NCBI GenBank assembly: GCA_022925895.1
Contig: JAKSYS010000353.1
Span: 1-62,470 of the forward strand
DNA: 62,470 nt
Reading direction: 5' to 3'
Source of the DNA: Fragilaria crotonensis
Lineage: Eukaryota > Bacillariophyta > Fragilariophyceae > Fragilariales > Fragilariaceae
The translations under genes were made by a program, and so were the position numbers. Below, piece by piece: positions 32,811-43,479 of this stretch (position 1 is its first letter; each line of letters begins with the position of its first letter). The notes under the pieces are model-generated. The model was given only the letters and a program-made list of their open reading frames with translations, did not search any database and had not been told where the DNA came from.

Positions 32811-35800
32811 TTATATGAGATAGCCAAATAAGTGGTACGCCAACTCCAAGTGATGGGTACGAGGAGATGCCGAAAACCGACTCAAAGACGACACGGCAAA
32901 AGTTATATCCAATTGTCCAATGGTGCACGCCCATTGTGCCATACCGATAAGCGTTTGATACCGACGGATTCCATCTTCCGCTAACGGTACGCTCTCGTCA
33001 AGCTCTGGGTGGCACCCTTCAGGAAGAGGCGTGCGATGAGTATATAGGTCACCATCGAGTCCAAATTCAGACTCGATACGGCGAATGCACTCCTTAATAT
33101 AGGTGGCACATCCAAGTACCCATGCGTTTTCATCCTTCGAGAAGTTGTAGTCATTCCCCAAGTAGTGTGCCGGTGGGCCGACAGACTTCAAGAGAAACGC
33201 TGCTGCAATTTGGTCCTTCCAGCGGTTTGGATTACGTGCGACGATCTTGAAATCGTCCACATGCGTACACACATAGTCGTAACCATCGAGCTCCTCTCTT
33301 TCCCGCATCCATACATCACGATCGTATCGAGAAGCGGAGAAGCCCATGGCTCGCAAGAAATCAGCGAAGTGCGCTCGAAACGCCCTGCTGGATGAACGCA
33401 ATCCATACAACGCCTTCTTTAAGATTAAAATCGAACCTTCACGCTCACCAAACTCCGGACCTGCCCTGGAGTATATCTTCTCCAAGCAATCAGCTGTAAT
33501 AAAGGCATTTCCGATGTCGCCGCAAAGGATCTGAAGCCCATCCCGATGTGCAATGAGATCCAAGAGGCGTACACTTATGCCTTTAACAACCGTGGACCGG
33601 GTATTGATTCCCATCGGATCTACCATGTGACCACCTGCAACCAGGCGCGCCTTGCGACGTCCGTCTTGCTTGACTTCAAAAATCATAGTAAGACGTGCCA
33701 TTTGAAAATCCGAGCTGGGTTTGTAGTCCGGGGGATGGAAAGAGAAGCAGTGCAAAGCAAGAAGGGATTCAATTTCCTTACGGATTGCATCCGCCCATAA
33801 CGTAGTACCATCCTCGCGATCGAGCTCGTAAGCGTGTTTCACGCTGCGAGGGATGATCACTCCGTATTTTACTTGCACTGGACGACTGAGCCGCCCAGGT
33901 TTACGCCGCTTTCGTTTACCCCCGGTGGTAGCAACCGAATGGACAACTCGTCGGATAAGACGAGTGCCATCTGGCAACTTGTCCGAAATTGTGAGGTGTC
34001 GTCCATCGTTGCCTGGAGTAAGCACCCCGTCAGAGCAGCGAAGGATGCGACGCAGCACTCGATTAAACTGTCGCTGGTAACTCCGAGCCCAACGCGTATA
34101 TCTTCCACCAGAATAGCGTCCGCCCGAGTTACCAACCTTATTCGCAAGGATATACCGTGCAGTTTCACTTGGATAATCTCGCTGGACTTGCGAGAACGGA
34201 ACAAATGAAGTTTCATCCGTTTTCCATTGCACTTCCATCATCAAAACACCGTCTCGCCAATCGTGAGAACGTATCGAATCGAACATCTCATCAGTGTCCC
34301 GGTCTTCAGCAACGCGGGACAACTGATGTGACACATTGTCAAGAATTGCGGGTGTCAATTCCTCGTCCTGAGTAACCAAAGAGCCTTCAAAAACTGGTCC
34401 TGGAAGATGGTCATCAACATCAGCACGGTCGTCACCAGTGCGATCCGTCGGGGTGGCAACGGCAGGGACAGCAACAGCATCTGGGTTATCTGACGTCACC
34501 GATTCGAATACTTGTGGCACAGCACGAGATGGGTAACGGATGTCTGATGAGGCAGCAAGGACAGATTGGTCATGGGGAGACGTCAATGTGGGAACGGAAG
34601 ACTGAAGATGAGTTCCCAATAAAGACGACTCTCCGGCATGTTGGGGCTCATCATCCAACAGTCGAGGGCGTGTCAAGGCTGGACCATGAACCTCGAAGAT
34701 CCCATCGGTGGTGACGGCTTCCGACTGCAAATCAACGTTCAAGGACTCCACTGCAACGGATGGCGCAGGAAAGGATTCGGATTGAGCAACAGCGTCCGGC
34801 ATCATTTCAAGCTCCTCTGAATCCGCTGGTGGGTCCTCCAACACAGTAACCTCGTCGTTACAATAAAATGTAAGATGGTCACCAGCAAGAGAACTCAAGT
34901 GATCGCTTCGAGTAGTCTCCAGCTCCCGAGATGTTGGCGAGTCCGAATAACGACGCCGAATAACAGATCGGGCGAGAACTTGAGGTCTTGCGTTCGTCTC
35001 CGTCTCGTCAGGTTCCGTCAGTATGAGGTAGCAAAAAGCATCCCCAACATTAGCCGCAATTCCCAAAAACCTACCCTTTGACATCTTTGGATTCGGGAAT
35101 GACTGCCGGGGTTGGTGAAACCAAATGGGTTCCCAAAAAACGAAACGGAAGACACCTATGTCAGGACGGTCACCCCAATGGCACTCGTGCGGAGTCAACC
35201 AATCCAAACTCCGACGAGCGAGGACAGTTCGTACCAAGCACATATACTCAAGAGCATAACACCAATAATCCAAAGGTGCACCTGTCGCCAACAATAAATG
35301 CATCGTGGCTGCTTTTAACGCACCGCCACGTCGCTCAGCAAGGTTCTGGTTTGGATGATGCGCCTCCGTGAACTCTGACCTGATGCACAGGCTTGCCAAG
35401 TATGAAATCCATCGTTTACCTTTGAACTCCGGAGCGTTATCAGACTTGATGACGTTCGGAGCACCACAGTCTGCAATCATACGAGGTAGAGTTGTTGGAC
35501 TTTGCGAGCGCCGTTGCATCAAATAGACAACATCCAAACCTGTCCTCTTGAACGCGAACAAATTCCAACATGTGTAACCCCCGACGGAAGTAATGGAAGA
35601 GAAGAAAGTATCGACGTAACAAATATCGTTAGACCGTCGAACTTTAAGCTGTGGTAAACGGGTCTGAAAGTGATCCCGCATTATCTCCCGAGTCTCGGAC
35701 TCCACTGAAGGAACAAGCTGCGTCGTCGCACACAACGTTTTGTGAACGACATGATTAGGAGCAAAACCAAGAGTCCGCTTCCAATCCAAAGGGAAGGCGC

Positions 35801-36428
35801 GTCCGTCACCATGCTCATTGGCCGATCGACGTCGAGAATGAACTCGATCCATCGGCTCATAAGGAACGGTACCATCCGTGATATTAACGGATGGCAAAAC
35901 TTGGAGCTCCGCGTCAGTGATCGGATGTACGACGAAGAAACACTTGGTACCATCGAAGTAAAATGGCATCCTGGTCGACTGGAATCGCGCCATTTGGAGC
36001 CCAGGATTCCCATGCACATCACGTTCACAGCGAGCTCGGTCATCGATCCCATTGTCAACGTTACGCAAGGATTGATGAACCGAAAGAAGTGATTCCCGCT
36101 GTGCGGGATTCGAATCAAACAGTGCTTCATGGACATATGCGGCATACTCGCGACCATCTTCGCACTGTAGTTTGGCTACAGCCGAAACAACAGGAAAGAT
36201 CTCGCCAACGTTCCGCCCAGCAAAAGCACCTGTCATCATCACCTCCCGCCCAGTGTATTGAAGAATTCTCCAAGCGGTTGTCACCAATGTCTGATCATTT
36301 CCAGTATCAGACACAAAAATCTGTTGGGAGGAATCGACCTCCGAGATAAACTCGTTGATCCGAGTGACTTGCCGAATAACTCGAATAGCCGACTCCTCCC
36401 ACCAGTCAAGCCCGCTCTGTGACCACAC
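32811..36428 (-). pseudogene. Copia pol polyprotein, lacks RNase H
   Basis: 1205 aa. The aspartic protease motif is VSDTGND (about residue 40). The integrase DDE triad is in YVDTFFSS, KSDNAPEF and NLAERRGG. The reverse transcriptase has FEVKQDGRRKARLVAGGH and the catalytic THVDDF. The frame ends at HLFGYLI where element 2 continues for over 200 residues with RNase H. It overlaps the gag end by 23 bp in the +1 frame. The frame itself is otherwise open. Confidence 0.85.
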
Positions 36429-37948
36429 GACGGCTCTTCTGCAATCTAATCCGTTTCCGCTGCGGCTCCTCTAGAGTAGAAGACTGGTCAGTAGAAACGG
36501 AAGCAGTACCCTCCGACTCGCCCGTAGACGACGTCATAGACGAGGAGGATGCCACAGAAGACGTCGTCGTCTTAGCACGTCGCGAATTGGGCGGATTTGG
36601 ACGATATGCCTCAACGAATGTGGCATACTCAGCATCCAATTCCAGCTGAGATCGACCCTTATGGGCATCAGTACGCCAATCCAATATCAGTTTGAACAAC
36701 GCGGCTCCAAAGGACTTTTTCCACGTGTCAGGGAGACGAGGAATAATCCATTTCCGATTGTTATTGGCTGCTGACTGTCCACTGGAGGGTAGCGACTTAC
36801 CGGACCGAGAACCTGATTGCTGCGGAGTGCGGCGCGAGTAACGAGTACCCGTAGCGCCATCACCCGACAACTTCGAAGCCTGGTCCTTCATCATCAAAGA
36901 CGTTTCCCGTTCTCGAAGCTCCGTCAAGATCGACTCAACTGTACTATCTGGTTTATGGACAATCGAGTCCCTTACCATGTCGAAGTCGTCATCCTGGATA
37001 GCAACGAGAAGGAGCGCCCGCAGAGTGTCAACGTCTTCGGAAAGGCGTGCGTTATTCTTACGTAAACGCTGAAGACAACTGCGAAACTCAGATATGAACT
37101 TCGTCGCCGTCGAATCAGGATCGAGGCGGATATTCAAGAGTCGTCGTATGTCAAACAAGACGACATTCGCCCGATTGAGAGCGGTATTATAGTACCCCTC
37201 CAAAGCGGACCAAAGGGGTGCAGGGACTAGCTGTTTATCATCAAGCATAGCCTGCGCAATCGACTGCGCCTGTCCCCCATGGACCGCTCCTCTGAGCGAA
37301 TAAAACACACTCTCCGCCACCTCAGGGTGCTCGGCAGCCATCGCGCTGTCATCCAGGAATCTCCCGAAACCAGCAGTGCCCAATACGTTAATGGTGGACT
37401 CACGCCAAGTGAAATAATCTTCATCCTGGCCAGAGAACTTATCCAAAGTTGGGACGGCTTTCTTATCGAAGACTTGGATCGCGCGACGCGACGGAGAGGT
37501 CGGAGAAGCAATGGACGTACCCTGGCTGTTTAACAGGAGCCGTCACAGCTTTCACAATGTCATTCATCGTCGTTTCAGGCGTCAACGATCCAATCCGAGC
37601 GAAGTCAACAATATAGCCGAGCTTCTTTATGAGTACGAGAGATCGCAACTCCTCTGGAATGGCCACTCCGTCGGAAGAATCCGACAACGAAGTGGAGACG
37701 TCCGCCGACGTGAAAACCATCAAATCCAACCACCAACACGTTGCCTGCCACTTCAGGGTGAACAGGGTATCCAAACTCGCACGAAGAATGTCAGCATTGG
37801 TATCACCCGAAACAAGGAGGTTCAGAATCATCTCCAAGACCGCAGGTTCAAACACGCTTGACGTAACCGCCGAAGTACCACCGCCCTTGTCATCAGGTGA
37901 CACAGCAAGGGTAACGGGGTGCGTAGTCGGAGAAGTTGGTGGCGCCAT
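36406..37948 (-). pseudogene. Copia gag, one frameshift
   Basis: Two frames, 37948-about 37518 and about 37518-36406, give a Gag collinear with that of element 2 (MNDIVKAVTA; then KKAVPTLDKFSG, NRANVVLFDIRRLLNIRLD, IRLQKSRRVVTERA). The shift lies near CAGCCAGGGTACG. No zinc knuckle is visible in either Gag. Confidence 0.8.
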
Positions 37949-37989
37949 GGTAAAACGAAGAAGGAAGAACAACGAAAAAGCTGTTAATC

Positions 37990-38097
37990 GTCATGCACAA
38001 AAGGAAGTGATATCTAGAATAGAATAACTACTCGATGTGCTGGCTAGGTTGGTGACGTGGCTGGAACGGATGCAGGACAGACGACTATATCCTGACA
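37990..38097 (-). repeat. 5' LTR of copia element 1
   Basis: On the minus strand it starts TGTCAGGATATAGTCGTC and ends before GATTAAC. It is about 108 bp, clearly related to but diverged from the element 2 LTR. Confidence 0.75.
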
Positions 38098-38219
38098 TAT
38101 GATCATATTGTTTTACTGTGCACACGGGAAACAGTTAGGGATAGGGATACATGTAAAAATATATAGGGCGATACTGGAAGTCTGTCACTTGTCACTTCCA
38201 CCCCTGCTTGCAACAATCC

Positions 38220-38940
38220 TGTTCGCGTATGGTTTTGGCGTTTTGGCCGTCGTTCTTGCCTCAAAAAGCCACCGAGACTCTATGTCATAGGACCGTTGGT
38301 TCTATGGTTCTTTCGCCCGATGAACATGCTATTGCCGATGATGTTGTGGTTTATGTCTTCGATGATGACTTTTTGCGTCAGCGATTGCAAGATCGTACCA
38401 CGTTCGTTTTTTTGTCACAGCCCCAAGCAGCGACTGAAATCCAAAAGTCGAGAGAGCTACCACGCGAGACGTGACGAGAACCATCCCCACAACCAAACTT
38501 AATGCTCCTTGTCATTCAGTCAGTGCTCCCAGAGGTTCCACTCTCCGTATTCATTCGCTAATGGAATGCTGTATGAAACCTCGTTGGACGCTGTGTTTGC
38601 AGGAATCGATGTTTCGTTGGGCTGCATCGATTGCCTAATAGACTCTGGCGTGCACCTTTTGAATCGCATCTGGAAAACGCTCCCTAAACTGCAAATCTCT
38701 AATACCGCCGAAGTATTTGCTTGCGGCATTCAGTGTCATCGCAGGAGTACCCTCGGCTCGCAATCGCATGTCTCGAGATGAAAATGATAGTGTGGGCGTT
38801 GCATCCGGAGTCGCCCATGTTGCTGTGAATCGAGACTTGAGATTGAGAAAATTGTCACACATCAACTCGGCCTCGTATGGCAAGGGGAAGGCGAGGCATG
38901 CAGGAAAAGTGCCAAGAAAAGAATGCAGATGATGATGCAT
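38220..38940. repeat. Orphan RING-gene 3'-flanking block, copy 4
   Basis: It carries all block landmarks but stops at gaaaagaatgcagatgatg, exactly where exon 3 of a RING gene would begin. The RING gene is missing here. The frame VLSPDEHAIADDVVVYVF is shared with the 50110 copy. Confidence 0.6.
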
Positions 38941-40280
38941 TATGAGGTCTCAATGCGTTCCTTGCTAGCCACAGTTGTGTTGCCGATCGAAAAAGATGAC
39001 GCCAAACCTTTGGCAACATCCGACTTTCGGCCGCACAAACACCTTCACGCCTACAAAACACCCAAAGAGAGATGCCCTTCATGATTTCCCAAGTCTCTTC
39101 CACCGGTCATGCTCCGGGTACCTGTTTTACGGAAGATATTACCATGTTGCCAGGACAAGATTCGAGTGGAGGATAGCAAGATTCTGGCAATGATCGAAAA
39201 CGTGTCATGGTATTGTTTTTATCGTCGGAACGAGTGATAATCAACAAGCGTAGGAGGTCCGTGGCACATGAAATCCACTAACTTTTGAGAGTGAATATGA
39301 TGATGGATGAAACATGAAGCATGGACAACCAGTTGTTGGCACTGGTCGTGTTCCACAATACCTTGAACTTTCAATTCTTTACAATTAGAGAGTCGCAGCG
39401 ACACGCGCTGTCAGTTTGGTACTTGATAATCATGCCTTAAAGCACATTTCACGTGTGTTCACTGTCGCTTTTGCAAGAGTGAATGCCGAAGCTGCGCTGT
39501 CTTTCAGATTTGGCGAACAACGTGCACCTTAGAAGATTGAACTTATTCTATACTTCGTCGGCACCAATCATCCTGGCAAAACTCTTGTGTTGTTGTATGG
39601 TTTCACAGTGCTTACATGGGTTGCAAACATTTCCAATTTTCACAAAAATCAAGAAAACCTAGGTCGCATCACTGGCAGGGTAAGGCTGTGATTGCCTCTC
39701 GAGGCCACGAAGTTCGATAACGGTCGACTTGCTAAAGTTGGGCAACAATTCGAAATAGATCCGAACGCCCTATCGGTGCAATTGGCGTGGTCCACAGTCG
39801 GTGGTGCCTAAACATGTATACTAGAATGTTGCTTTCACGTCCAACCTCTGTATTTACTTTATAGTTGCGCGTAAATCCGGTTGTTGGACTTGAAGAACCT
39901 TGTCGAGTTAACAACCCCGTTATTTGGTTCTACTACTCATTGGAAATAGTCGGTGAAATGAATGCATGCAGACTTTTTGTATTCCTTTAGCCGAATTCAG
40001 TCTTCATGAAGGATGACATGAAGTAATGCCATCGATGTACAAGGAGTGAGCATTCGCACGTCTTCAATGGTACGCGCTCTTGTTGAGAATCAGACATATG
40101 GCAATCCTCAGCGATATACCACAACTACTGCACTGTGCAACTGATTTGATGCTTGTGGCCATGGCAGTAGTTCAACTGCCTGCATCTCTTGCAGACACTA
40201 CTCGATACTCAGCTTCGAGCAATACGTCTTCGTACCTAACTCCATGTTCACAGCAGTCAACGCAATGCGAAAACACGCCA
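38941..40280. other. 1.3 kb with no gene recognised
   Basis: Only short, unconserved frames occur on either strand. No repeat or element ends were identified. Confidence 0.5.
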
Positions 40281-40464
40281 AACGTCGATTTCGGTGTCAG
40301 CAGCTTAGCCCTGTGCCAATGCATAAATGGATCCAACTAAGAGAACAATAATTTAACTCCGTTTTCGTTCTCGCCCTTCGATAAATCATCTCACTTCCAT
40401 AATCTGATGGCGACCATCAGGGTTGTCGTGTTCATATCTGGTTCTCAGGTGGAGGCAGTCTTTG

Positions 40465-41016
40465 TTACGCAATCAGTGCGAATAAGTCGTCAACATGCTC
40501 TACACCCGAAAGAGAGCAGGCCTCGTCGTTGTCTTCACCCATGAGTAAACGTCGCCAGAATTTGTCATCCTCATGGTCTCCGAGGAAGACTGCATTTGGA
40601 TAATCAGCAAGTGTCCTTTCCAATTCGTGATTCATGTGATTTTGCTCCAACGAGTCGTGCATGGATGAGTCGATCAGCACTTTATTCAGTGCGCACTCCA
40701 TGCCATCCAAGTCATCCAAGTATTTCATCGTCAACGACCCGTGCAGACCCAGACTGTCTGGAGCCGTAACGACGTTGAGACCATGTTGCTGTTGAGAGGC
40801 AGAGTTATCGCCGGACCTTGCATCACTGGCACCGATCGAAGCAATTCGGGTGACCTCGTCATTGAAATCTGAGTCCGGAATTGTCGTTCGCGACGCTACT
40901 GCGTCGTCGTTGAAGTCATTGTCCCAATGACCAGTAATGGAAATCTCGTCGTCCGTGGAAAAGATTGAGGAGGAGATTGACCAGCTTTCATCTGAGTCAG
41001 ATGCGGTCGGCGTTCC
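40465..41016 (-). pseudogene. Truncated duplicate of the DUF6824-type gene
   Basis: It is nearly identical to the 3' part of the 50651-51532 gene (MKYLDDLDGMECALNK, DNDEACSLSGVEHVDD) and is truncated at 41016. There the parent continues toward the DUF6824 domain and this copy switches to GTAC-rich DNA. The domain itself is absent. A 3-bp insertion (gaggaggag) and single substitutions separate the copies. The duplicated tract extends 3' to 40281. Confidence 0.8.
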
Positions 41017-41600
41017 TTCAAGTACTCTACTACTACCGGTAGTACTGAATGACAGAGACGTAAGAGCATCCTCACCGGCTGGAGCCCTGAATCGGACAAA
41101 TTGGTCTCGCGCCTTTAGAAACCTATTTTGGACATATTTGATCTTTCTCGCAACAATTTTCGAGCAGCAGGATTACTGACGCACTCTGTAAATTGACTGC
41201 TTTTTCTATGACGCGGTGGTAATGGAATGTGGAACTTGCGTTGTATGCACTGGAGTACTGGTACCAATGTACTACCAGTACCGGTAGTGGCAAAGAAATC
41301 TACAAAATCATGGAAGAGGACAGGCGAGAAACCGGCAAAGCACCTCTTGTTGGGTGTTATACGACTAGTAGAAACCCTAGTAGAGTACCTGTACTACTGG
41401 TACCAGAAGAAATCTGCTTGTGCCGGATCTCGTCATTGTTTCCATGGTGTCATCATCCTCTTCCGAGATGATGTCAATTTTCCATACAGATGACAGACAA
41501 ACTGACATGAGTCACGGTGTGCATCGGCATCCGTGATAAAATTCTATTGGTTAATGTTTTATTCGAATGGGTCAAATAGGACAAAACGAGGGGCGCGAGA
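41017..41600. other. GTAC/CCGGTA-rich spacer
   Basis: No gene. Many copies of gtac, actaccggtagtac and ggtacc occur at 41020-41045 and 41240-41410. Confidence 0.6.
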
Positions 41601-41601
41601 A

Positions 41602-41685
41602 TCTGGCGCCGGCGCCAGAATTCATCGATTTTGCTGAATTCTGGCGCCCCAATTCAGATTTCGCGCCCGAGGGGCGCGAAATCTG
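41602..41685. repeat. Nested GC-rich palindromes
   Basis: Three perfect inverted repeats follow each other: TCTGGCGCCGGCGCCAGA (41602-41619, no loop), GGCGCCAGAATTCA / its complement (41611-41624 and 41635-41648), and CAGATTTCGCGCCC / its complement with a 3-nt loop (41655-41685). They sit 108 bp before the intact copia LTR. Confidence 0.85.
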
Positions 41686-41792
41686 AGGTATCGAGCCCAA
41701 GCGGTGCCATGCATTTTGGACAAAATTGTCGACGCAAATGGTCCTATCGGGTCATATCTCAGATTTAGCTCCAGCGGTGAGGATGCTCTAAA

Positions 41793-41901
41793 TGTCAGGA
41801 TAGGGTCGTCTGTCCTGCCGTCCACCAATGCCACGTCGTTCCCACACACGAGAATAGAATGTGTAATCTATATCTTAGGATCACTTCTATTAGTGCTGAC
41901 G
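41793..41901 (+). repeat. 5' LTR of copia element 2
   Basis: Very short LTR (about 107-109 bp). It is followed by gattaactttt, the presumed primer-binding region, since GATTAAC also follows the LTR of element 1. Confidence 0.85.
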
Positions 41902-41928
41902 ATTAACTTTTCCTTGCTTACTTTGACC

Positions 41929-43458
41929 ATGTCTCCCCCATCTACCCCTAGTCCAGCTAGCCAGCAGCATGCCGCCGTTACCCCCGGTGATGTAGCTGGC
42001 ATGACTCCTGTGCGTTTGGTGCGATTCACGCCGGCCGATCTGAAGTTGATTGTGAACCTCGTGTCCAATGACAGTGACGAACATGATCCTTTGGCATCGG
42101 GCATCGATGCGCTCTTCTCGCACCACTGGAAGGTGTTCAGTTGGGAGGATTTAATGGTTTTCTCGTCGGCGGATGTCGCAGCGGCTCTAGTTTCTGGTAC
42201 TAACGTTCCGCCAGAGTTGACAGCTCCGGTCATTATCAAGAAGCTGGGATATATCGTTGATTATGCCCAGTTTGGGACTTTGAGCCCTACCTTGACTATG
42301 AACGACATTGTATCGGCCGTGACCACGTTTAAGCAACGTGGGTCAACGGGGAGTGGCGCTGCATCCTCGCCGACGCGTCGCGCTGTTCAAGCGTACGACA
42401 AGAAGGCCGTGCCAACTCTCGACAAGTTTTCGGGTCACGATGAGGACTACTTTACTTGGAAAGAGGCCACGGTTAATGTCTTGGGTACCGCGGGGTTTGG
42501 GCGTTTTTTGGACGACCCTGCGCTGTCGGGGAAACATCCGGAGATCGCGGAGAGTATCTTCTATGCCCTTCGCGGTGCCGTTCATGGCGGGCAGGCGCAG
42601 TCAATTGCCCAGGGCATGCTCGATGACAAGCGCCTGGACCCAACGGCATTGTGGAACGGTTTGGAGTCTTACTACGACACTGCGCTTAACCGTGCAAACG
42701 TAGTACTCTTTGACATTCGCCGCTTGTTGAATATCCGGCTTGATCCGGACACGACTGCGACGAAGTTCCTGTCGGATTTCCGAGATTGTCTTCAACGTTT
42801 ACGCAAGAACAACGCGCGTATCTCAGACGATACGGACACACTGCGTGCCTTGTTACTGGTGGCAATCCAGGACGATGACTTTGACATTGTCCGGGACTCC
42901 ATTGTCCACAAGCCGGACAGTAGTGTCGCGACTATTTTGACTGAGATCAGGGAACGCGAGACGTCCCTGATGATGAAAGACCGCGCTGCCAGTATTGGTG
43001 GTGACGGCGCGAGTGCGACCCGTTACTCACGGCGCACTAGCCAGGCTACCGCAGGGACTCAAAACAAGTCCGGCGGCACCGGCGATTCCAGTGTTCCACG
43101 GAAGTGGTCGATTCCAAAATATCCGGACTCTTGGAGAAAGGCGTTTGGACTCCCACTTTTCAAGTTACTTTTGGATTGGCGCACTGAGGCCCACCGCGGG
43201 AGGTCGCAACTACATTTAAGTGAGCAATTTGCTACTTTTATCGAGTCTGCGCCACCACCTAAACCTGCGGGTGCTGGGAAATCCAAAGCGAAGTCGCGTC
43301 GAGTGTCGACGACGACAGCATCTGGTGAGAGTGGTGATGCGGGTACCGCTAGTGCTGCGGAAACCGCTGGTGAGAGTGCCAATCAATCGGAGGAACCCGC
43401 ACGTAAGCAAATCCGCCTTCAGAAGTCACGTCGCGTCGTTACGGAACGCGCAGCATGA
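41929..43458 (+). CDS. gag: Copia Gag
   Basis: 509 aa from ATG 41929, just after the 5' LTR, to TGA 43456-43458. It forms the particle shell of the retrotransposon. A Ser/Pro/Ala-rich N-terminus, a region with EDYFTWKEATVNVLGTAGF and NRANVVLFDIRRLLNIRLD (Gag-like helical core), and a basic C-terminus (KSKAKSRRVS, IRLQKSRRVV) are visible. There is no CCHC knuckle. An in-frame upstream extension to 41704 crosses the LTR and is not meaningful. Pol follows in the same frame after the single TGA. Confidence 0.85.
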   Translation: MSPPSTPSPASQQHAAVTPGDVAGMTPVRLVRFTPADLKLIVNLVSNDSDEHDPLASGIDALFSHHWKVFSWEDLMVFSSADVAAALVSGTNVPPELTAPVIIKKLGYIVDYAQFGTLSPTLTMNDIVSAVTTFKQRGSTGSGAASSPTRRAVQAYDKKAVPTLDKFSGHDEDYFTWKEATVNVLGTAGFGRFLDDPALSGKHPEIAESIFYALRGAVHGGQAQSIAQGMLDDKRLDPTALWNGLESYYDTALNRANVVLFDIRRLLNIRLDPDTTATKFLSDFRDCLQRLRKNNARISDDTDTLRALLLVAIQDDDFDIVRDSIVHKPDSSVATILTEIRERETSLMMKDRAASIGGDGASATRYSRRTSQATAGTQNKSGGTGDSSVPRKWSIPKYPDSWRKAFGLPLFKLLLDWRTEAHRGRSQLHLSEQFATFIESAPPPKPAGAGKSKAKSRRVSTTTASGESGDAGTASAAETAGESANQSEEPARKQIRLQKSRRVVTERAA

Positions 43459-43479
43459 CTGATTGCAGAGGAGCCCGCT

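Larger units (their letters stand above)
32811..38097 (-). mobile_element. Ty1/copia element 1 (CoDi-type), truncated at its 3' end
   Basis: In minus orientation: a 5' LTR at 38097-37990, gag at 37948-36406 and pol at 36428-32811. The element stops inside the region before RNase H and has no 3' LTR. Its LTR resembles that of element 2 (TGTCAGGATA at the start; GATTAAC follows the LTR in both). A gag frameshift near 37518 and the 3' truncation mark it as dead. Confidence 0.85.

Noticed and set aside
40080-40340. 86-aa plus-strand ORF
   Set aside because: Partly shared with 50296-50487 only because the DNA is duplicated; the peptide is not conserved.
41704-41928. N-terminal extension of Gag into the LTR
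   Set aside because: The in-frame extension crosses the 5' LTR and flanking DNA; ATG 41929 after the LTR matches the start in element 1.
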